Part shown: positions 59,711 through 64,000 of the stretch, piece after piece
Layout: each line of letters begins with the position of its first letter
Numbering within the stretch: position 1 is the stretch's first letter
Assembly (NCBI RefSeq): GCF_017676345.1
Contig: NZ_JAFFZM010000002.1
Coordinates: forward strand, 124,001 to 188,000
Direction: 5' to 3'
DNA: 64,000 nucleotides
From: Streptomyces smyrnaeus
Lineage (GTDB): Bacteria; Actinomycetota; Actinomycetes; Streptomycetales; Streptomycetaceae
Translations under genes and position numbers: made by a program
The notes under the pieces: generated by a model
Seen by the model: the letters and a program-made list of their open reading frames with translations, nothing else
Told to the model about the DNA's origin: nothing
Databases searched by the model: none

Positions 59711-60529
59711 TCACCCTTCGGCTTGCCGGTAAATGATCGTGGTACTGCCCACGACGATGCGTGAGCCGTCGCGGAGCGTAGCGCGCGTGGTGTGCTGTCC
59801 GTCTACCACGATGCCGTTTGTGGAGCCCAGATCCTGGATCGAGGAGGGGCTTCCCGCGCGGATCTCGCAGTGCCGACGCGAGACCCCCGGGTCGTCGATC
59901 CGCACGTCGGCCTCCGTGCTGCGGCCGAGGACCAGTGTCGGGCCGGAGATCTGGTGGCGGTTGCCGTTGATCTCCACCCAGCGCCGGGTCTCGGTGCCCG
60001 GCAGCGGGCCGGCGGAACCCGCAGGGCCCGGCGCGTAGGAGGGCGGGGCCGTGGGGGCGGGCGGCGCGGCGGCGGGGCGCGGAGGGTATCCGGCGCCGCC
60101 GGGCCCGGGGCCTGCCGCGGCCGGGCCCCCGTGCGGGGGCTGCTGCTGGGAGGTGCTGGAGGCCAGGGTGCGGCTGCGCACCCGGTACAGACCGGTGTCG
60201 AGGTCGTCGGCCTTCTCCAGATGGACCTTGATCGGGCCCATGAACGTGTAGCGCTGCTGCTTGGCGTAGTCCCGCACCATGCTGGCGAGTTCATCGCCGA
60301 GCTGGCCCGAGTACGGGCTGAGCCGCTCGTAGTCGGGCGGGCTGAGTTCGACCACGAAGTCGTTGGGGACGACCGTCCGCTCGCGGTTCCAGATCGTCGC
60401 GTTGTTGTCGCACTCCCGCTGGAGGGCGCCCGCGATCTCCACGGGTTGCACCTCGGACTTGAACACCTTCGCGAAGGTGCCGTTCACGAGACCCTCGAGT
60501 CGCTGCTCGAACCGCTTCAGTACTCCCAC
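59711..60529 (-). CDS. fhaA: FhaA, DUF3662 and FHA-domain protein
   Basis: 272 residues from GTG 60529. The N-terminal DUF3662 domain starts MGVLKRFEQRLEGLVNGTFAKVF and reaches about residue 130. A Pro/Ala/Gly linker and a C-terminal FHA domain follow (TLVLGRSTEADVRIDDPGVSRRHCEI, DLGSTNGIVVDG). In mycobacteria FhaA binds the phosphorylated pseudokinase domain of MviN and controls peptidoglycan synthesis. The matching pseudokinase here is near the left end of the window. Confidence 0.95.
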   Translation of the reverse strand: MGVLKRFEQRLEGLVNGTFAKVFKSEVQPVEIAGALQRECDNNATIWNRERTVVPNDFVVELSPPDYERLSPYSGQLGDELASMVRDYAKQQRYTFMGPIKVHLEKADDLDTGLYRVRSRTLASSTSQQQPPHGGPAAAGPGPGGAGYPPRPAAAPPAPTAPPSYAPGPAGSAGPLPGTETRRWVEINGNRHQISGPTLVLGRSTEADVRIDDPGVSRRHCEIRAGSPSSIQDLGSTNGIVVDGQHTTRATLRDGSRIVVGSTTIIYRQAEG

Positions 60530-61018
60530 GACGCACCTCCTTCCCAGATGCTCTCCGACCTAGTGCCTGCTTCGTGCCCGGCGCCTGCCTCGTGCCGGAC
60601 CCGTTCCTGCTCTCCAGTGTCCTCGGGTTCCGGGCACGACGCTTCCGCGGTACTGCTTACTGATCGTATCCACGCGCGGGGAAAACGACTGGTTCCCCAC
60701 CGGGGCCCGGTGCTCAAGTGTTGCCCCTCACAGTGGTCCGCGCGTGCCCCCGCCCACAGTCGCTCGTACCGCCCTACACCCTCGCATGGATAGTAGAGCG
60801 CCCGCGCTGGGTCCCGCACCGAGTGTCCCGCAGCGGGCGGCCGACCTGCGCAAGACGTCGGGCGGGAGGCACCGGCCCGGCGGCCGGGCCCCCGGAGTCC
60901 GGCCCGAGTGGCCGCTCGGGGGGAGGGCCGGAATACGGATGTGAGTCCACCCCGGACAGCGTGCTAATCTTCTGGATGTCGGCAGGCGCCCGCACCGGGC
61001 GAAGCGACAACACCCAAT
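60530..61018. promoter_or_regulatory. fhaA upstream region, possible ECF-type promoter
   Basis: 489 bp without a recognised gene. On the minus strand GGAAC (60692-60696) is followed 17 bases later by CGTG (60671-60674), resembling ECF sigma promoters such as those of SigE; the signal is 140 bp from the fhaA start. The rest drives tRNA-Leu on the plus strand. No other feature seen. Confidence 0.4.
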
Positions 61019-61102
61019 GCGCGGGTGGCGGAATAGGCAGACGCGCTGGATTCAGGTTCCAGTGTCCGAAAGGACGTGGGGGTTCAACTCCCCCCTCGCG
61101 CA
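61019..61102 (+). tRNA. tRNA-Leu (CAG)
   Basis: 84-nt class II tRNA: acceptor GCGCGGG/CTCGCGC, anticodon arm CTGGA-TTCAGGT-TCCAG with CAG, long variable arm (TGTCCGAAAGGACG), T loop GGTTCAACTCC. CCA is not encoded. Confidence 0.96.
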
Positions 61103-61108
61103 CAAGAA

Positions 61109-61141
61109 GAAGGCCCCCACCGGGTTCCGGTGGGGGCCTTC
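61109..61141 (+). terminator. tRNA-Leu terminator
   Basis: Perfect 15-bp stem GAAGGCCCCCACCGG / CCGGTGGGGGCCTTC with a 3-base loop. Confidence 0.92.
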
Positions 61142-61153
61142 GTCGTGCCGTAC

Positions 61154-61190
61154 GCCGTCGGGCCGCAGCAGCGGCTGTCGCCCCGACGGC
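61154..61190 (-). terminator. possible azoreductase gene terminator
   Basis: GCCGTCGGG / CCCGACGGC, 9-bp stem with a 19-base loop, 15 bp past the stop of the minus-strand gene. Confidence 0.5.
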
Positions 61191-61204
61191 GGGTGGCTGC
61201 CGGA

Positions 61205-61861
61205 TCAGGCGGCCAGGCGGGCCGCCAGGGCCTTGCCGCGGGACTGGGCCGCTTCGTGGGCCTGGGTACGGGAGGCCTTGGCCATCTCGACGAGGTGCTC
61301 CATGCCGGGCGTCGTCTCGGCCAGCGTGAGCTCCGGCACGATGAACTCGACATCCAGCCCGAAGCCCTCGGCGCCCAGCACCTTCTCCAGGTAGGGCAGC
61401 ACGAACTCGAAGCTCTCACGCGGAGTGCCCGGTCCGTAACCGCCACCGCGGCTGGCGACCACCGTGGCCGGCTTCCCGGCGGCCGACGGGGTCTCCGCGG
61501 CGGTCGTGCGACCCATGATGATCACGTGGTCGAGCCATGCCTTGAGGGTCGAGGGAATCGTGTAGTTGTACATCGGGGCGCCGATCAGCACGGCGTCCGC
61601 CTGCTCCAGCTCGGTGGCCAGCTGGTCGCGCAGCGCGAAGGCCGCGGCCTGCTCGGGGGTGTGGTTCTGGGGCGGTATGAAGCCGGCGGCCGCGGCGACG
61701 CCCTGCAGATGCGGAATCGGGTCGGCGTTCAGGTCGCGGTAGATCACCTTCCCGTCCGGGTGCTGGGCCTCCCATGCCTCGCGGAAGGAGGCGGTGACGG
61801 AGCGGGAGACGGAAGCGCCGTCCGGGTGGACGGAGGTGTCGAGGTGCAGGAGGGTGGCCAT
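61205..61861 (-). CDS. azoR: FMN-dependent NADH-azoreductase
   Basis: 218 residues from ATG 61861. A flavodoxin-like fold: TLLHLDTSVHPDGASVSRSVTASF binds FMN phosphate, then VLIGAPMYNYTIPSTLKAWLDHVI and VVASRGGGYGPG. The family reduces azo dyes and quinones with NADH. A divergent HxlR regulator gene starts 109 bp away, a common pairing in which the regulator represses the reductase until electrophiles or quinones appear. Confidence 0.93.
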   Translation of the reverse strand: MATLLHLDTSVHPDGASVSRSVTASFREAWEAQHPDGKVIYRDLNADPIPHLQGVAAAAGFIPPQNHTPEQAAAFALRDQLATELEQADAVLIGAPMYNYTIPSTLKAWLDHVIIMGRTTAAETPSAAGKPATVVASRGGGYGPGTPRESFEFVLPYLEKVLGAEGFGLDVEFIVPELTLAETTPGMEHLVEMAKASRTQAHEAAQSRGKALAARLAA

Positions 61862-61969
61862 GCGGGGCTCCTAGGGATTCGTTAGTTGTCGAACTTTCCG
61901 ACGTAGCTATTTGTAGCACAGTCACTTACTTTTCTGCACCTCCTTGCGAGTGAGCAGTACCCTGGTGTC
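61862..61969. promoter_or_regulatory. azoR-hxlR divergent promoter region
   Basis: 108 bp, clearly AT-richer than its surroundings (for example TAGCTATTTGTAGCACAG near 61904-61921). GCTA-TTTG-TAGC at 61907-61918 is a short inverted repeat and a candidate HxlR site. Exact promoter hexamers are not clear. Confidence 0.5.
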
Positions 61970-62371
61970 ATGTCAGAGCTTGGAGAGAGGCGTGACCTGC
62001 CGCCTGAGCGCGCCCCGGCCGCTGCGGCCTGCACCGAGCCGGAGAGCGCCATCACGCGCGTCTTCCATCTGCTCGGAAAGCGGTGGACGGGACTGATCCT
62101 GGCCGCCTTGATGAGCGGCCCGGGTCACTTCGCCGAGCTGCGCCGTGCCGTACCGGGCATCAGCGAGCGGATGCTCTCCGACCGGCTCACCGAGCTGGCC
62201 TCCTTCGGCCTGGTCACCCGGTCCGTGGAAGAGGGCCCGCCGCTGCGGGTCAGCTACAGCCTCACCGACTCCGGGCACGCGCTGAAGCCCGCCATGGTCG
62301 AGCTCACCCGCTGGGCGGACGGCCACCTGCCGGAGTCCGCCGCCACCTGCCCGGAGGCGTTCCGGGATTGA
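61970..62371 (+). CDS. HxlR-family winged-helix regulator
   Basis: 133 residues from ATG 61970. The core reads ITRVFHLLGKRWTGLILAALMSGPGHFAELRRAVPGISERMLSDRLTELASFGLVTRSV, an HxlR/DUF24 winged helix, with the YSLTDSGHALKPAMVELTRWAD end. A single Cys lies near residue 22, and another near the C-terminus; sensing of thiol-reactive chemicals is seen in relatives such as YodB, but is not proven here. It probably controls azoR. Confidence 0.92.
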   Translation: MSELGERRDLPPERAPAAAACTEPESAITRVFHLLGKRWTGLILAALMSGPGHFAELRRAVPGISERMLSDRLTELASFGLVTRSVEEGPPLRVSYSLTDSGHALKPAMVELTRWADGHLPESAATCPEAFRD

Positions 62372-62402
62372 GTCGGGACGCGGCGGTCGTAGGGTGGTGG
62401 CG

Positions 62403-63296
62403 ATGAACGCCAACTCCCCCGCCCGGGCGAGCGAAGATCCGGGCGCGAGCGAAGACCCGAAGGCGAGCGAAGAGTCGCCGGCGAGTGGAAGGCCGCAGGC
62501 GAGCGAAGAGCCCGGTACCGAGCGCCTCGAAAAGGCCGTACGGGCCGCGGAGGCCGCACTGATCGAGTACGAGATCGCGGTCGAGACCTTCCGGGTCGAG
62601 GTGGAGAACTTCTCCCGGCTGCACCACCAGCGGCTCGGCCCCGTCTACGCCCGGCTCGACGAGCTGGACGCGCAGATCGCGGAGGCGGTCGCGGCCCGCA
62701 CCGGCGACCCCGAGGACATCCGCAAGGCCGACGCGGCGCGCGGCGCCGTGCTGCCGATGCCGAAGGTCGACGAGCTGTTCTTCGGCTGGATCGACTCCAA
62801 CGGCATGCTTCCCGAGGCCCAGGCGATGCTCAACGAGCAGCCGGTCAGCCCGCCGAGCCGGGTACGGCCCAGCGAGGAGGCCCGCAAGGCCTACCGGGAC
62901 CTGGTCCGCAAGGCCCACCCCGACCTCGCCCAGGACGACGCGGAGCGCGAGCGGCGGGAGGCGTTTCTCGTGCGGGTGAACAAGGCGTACGCGGACGGTG
63001 ACGCGCCCGCGCTCGCCGCGCTCGCCGAGGAGTGGGAAGCGGGACCGCTGCCCGAGCCCATGGCCGAACTGCTGCGTAGCGAGGAGCTGTACGCACGGCT
63101 GGAGTGGCTGGCGCAGCGCAAGGAGATGCTCGCGGAGATGGCCGCGGAGCTGGAGGAGAGCGCGATCGGAGCCATGCTGAAGCTGGCGCCCGACGACCCC
63201 GACGCGCTGCTGGAAGAGATCGCCGAGCAACTGCTCGGGCAGGTGGCCGAGCGCGAGCGCGAGCTCGCCCGGTTGAGAGAGGGAGAGCAAGGATGA
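62403..63296 (+). CDS. J-domain-like protein with coiled coil
   Basis: 297 residues from ATG 62403 (in-frame GTGs lie just upstream). The first 35 residues are a SEDP/SEE repeat (ASEDPGASEDPKASEESPAS). A helical region and coiled coil follow. A DnaJ-like motif lies near 165-205: ARKAYRDLVRKAHPDLAQDD with the HPD triad, then FLVRVNKAYADGDAPAL. The C-terminal third is again helical, with AELEESAIGAMLKLAPDD. It probably stimulates a DnaK; there is no zinc region, so it is not a classic DnaJ. Its stop overlaps the next ATG. Confidence 0.85.
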   Translation: MNANSPARASEDPGASEDPKASEESPASGRPQASEEPGTERLEKAVRAAEAALIEYEIAVETFRVEVENFSRLHHQRLGPVYARLDELDAQIAEAVAARTGDPEDIRKADAARGAVLPMPKVDELFFGWIDSNGMLPEAQAMLNEQPVSPPSRVRPSEEARKAYRDLVRKAHPDLAQDDAERERREAFLVRVNKAYADGDAPALAALAEEWEAGPLPEPMAELLRSEELYARLEWLAQRKEMLAEMAAELEESAIGAMLKLAPDDPDALLEEIAEQLLGQVAERERELARLREGEQG

Positions 63297-63640
63297 ACGC
63301 CCTTCCCGGGCAGGTGCCGCAGACGGACGTCGCCTCCGTACCGGCCGACGCGCTGCTGCTGGACGTACGCGAGGACGACGAGTGGGCCGCCGGGCGCGCT
63401 CCCGGCGCACTGCACATCCCGATGAGCGAGTTCGTCGCGCGGCAGGGCGAGTTGACCGAGCGGCTGGGCGAGGGCGAGCGGGTGTACGTCGTCTGCCGGG
63501 TCGGCGGCCGGTCCGCCCAGGTCGCGGCCTACCTCCTCCAGCAGGGCGTGGACGCGGTGAACGTCGACGGCGGCATGCTCGCCTGGCAGAGCGCGGGACG
63601 GCCCCTGGAGGGCGACACGGACGCGGCATCCGTGCGCTAG
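63293..63640 (+). CDS. single-domain rhodanese-like protein
   Basis: 115 residues from ATG 63293, overlapping the previous stop (ATGA). The rhodanese fold shows LLLDVREDDEWAAGRAPGALHIPMSEF and the active-site Cys in VYVVCRVGGRSAQVAAYL, then VNVDGGMLAWQSAG. It may transfer sulfur or act in thiol signalling. Translational coupling with the J-domain gene suggests a linked function, which is unknown. Confidence 0.92.
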   Translation: MNALPGQVPQTDVASVPADALLLDVREDDEWAAGRAPGALHIPMSEFVARQGELTERLGEGERVYVVCRVGGRSAQVAAYLLQQGVDAVNVDGGMLAWQSAGRPLEGDTDAASVR

Positions 63641-63724
63641 GAGCCGCCCTTCCCCTTGAGGGCGCCTCCAGGCCGGAGGCCGGGGAGGCGGACGCGCCCC
63701 GTCAGGGGCACCCCCTCAGCGGAA

Positions 63725-64000
63725 TCAACCGGTGGCCAGCAGGTCCGCGAGGGCTTCCTCATGGGCTGCGGCCGACCCATGAGAGAGCTCCCACTGTTTG
63801 GCCCAGGCGTGGAAGCGGTGCAGCGGATACTCGGTGTCCGCGCCCATGCCGCCGTGCAGATGCTGCGCCGTCTGCACCACCCTGCGTACCCCGTCGGCCG
63901 CCCACATCTTGGCGACCGCCACATCGGCCGGCTCCAGCCGCCAGGCCGCCTGCCAGAGAGTGGCCTCCATCGCGCGCAGGTCGATGTAGCGGTCGGCCGC
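63725..64000 (-). CDS. acyl-CoA dehydrogenase, C-terminal part (5' end outside window)
   Basis: Open to the right edge; only the last 91 codons are seen. The helical C-terminal domain is evident: AVAKMWAADGVRRVVQTAQHLHGGMGADTEYPLHRFHAWAKQWEL, with the QxxHGGxG motif of FAD-dependent acyl-CoA dehydrogenases. Substrate length cannot be told. A GC-rich palindromic stretch (63656-63705) separates it from the convergent rhodanese gene. Confidence 0.9.
   Translation of the reverse strand, partial: AADRYIDLRAMEATLWQAAWRLEPADVAVAKMWAADGVRRVVQTAQHLHGGMGADTEYPLHRFHAWAKQWELSHGSAAAHEEALADLLATG

Overview
The window is a high-GC actinobacterial chromosome segment centred on the replication origin, almost certainly from Streptomyces or a close relative. 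The supports are GTG starts, 4-bp GTGA overlaps, very high third-position GC, the order rnpA-rpmH-dnaA-oriC-dnaN-gnd-recF-dciA-gyrB-gyrA, Streptomyces-type parS sites (GTTTCACGTGAAAC), CrgA, and class E sortases. No taxon was given, so this placement is inferred from gene content and order.

Positions 1-7.5 kb carry the left arm of the ancient origin block: murJ (cut by the window edge), a separate membrane pseudokinase, sigM with a zinc anti-sigma gene, then trxB and trxA. Positions 7.6-14.4 kb run on the minus strand: GNAT acetyltransferase, parB, parA, rsmG, jag, yidC, yidD, rnpA, rpmH. Five perfect parS sites lie between 5.2 and 10.9 kb. Three are written in frame as Val-Ser-Arg-Glu-Thr inside disordered linkers, one is in the 5' part of parA, and one is the centre of the trxA terminator palindrome.

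Positions 14.4-27.7 kb are the replication core on the plus strand: dnaA, a 0.9-kb oriC with many imperfect DnaA boxes, dnaN, gnd, recF, dciA-like, gyrB, gyrA, a DUF3566 membrane protein and tRNA-Ile. DnaA is about 723 residues long because of a roughly 290-residue Gln/Tyr/Gly-rich linker.

Positions 27.7-45.1 kb are the accessory part. They hold a secreted protein, a YihY/BrkB membrane protein, a 44-residue DLW-39 peptide, a pair of exported proteins (one with a von Willebrand A domain) that share a repeated domain, a tail-anchored Ser/Thr kinase with an HTH regulator, tRNA-Ala, two lipoproteins, a two-component system, an NB-ARC type ATPase without an output domain, a STAS protein and a DUF5324 protein.

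Positions 45.2-60.5 kb return to a conserved cell-envelope and division block known from mycobacteria: cyclophilin, rhomboid, crgA, DUF881, trpG/pabA, then on the minus strand fhaA-fhaB-pstP-rodA-pbpA-pknB. Three class E sortases and a small membrane protein are inserted around trpG. A compact cluster of DnaA boxes built into inverted repeats lies between the rhomboid gene and crgA. The last 3.5 kb hold tRNA-Leu, an azoreductase and divergent HxlR regulator, a J-domain protein, a rhodanese, and the end of an acyl-CoA dehydrogenase gene.

Taken together the window combines replication initiation (DnaA, DciA, DnaN, gyrase), origin segregation (ParAB-parS), protein and tRNA maturation (YidC, RnpA, RsmG), redox balance (TrxAB) and phospho-controlled peptidoglycan synthesis (MurJ, pseudokinase, FhaA/B, PstP, RodA, PbpA, PknB, CrgA).
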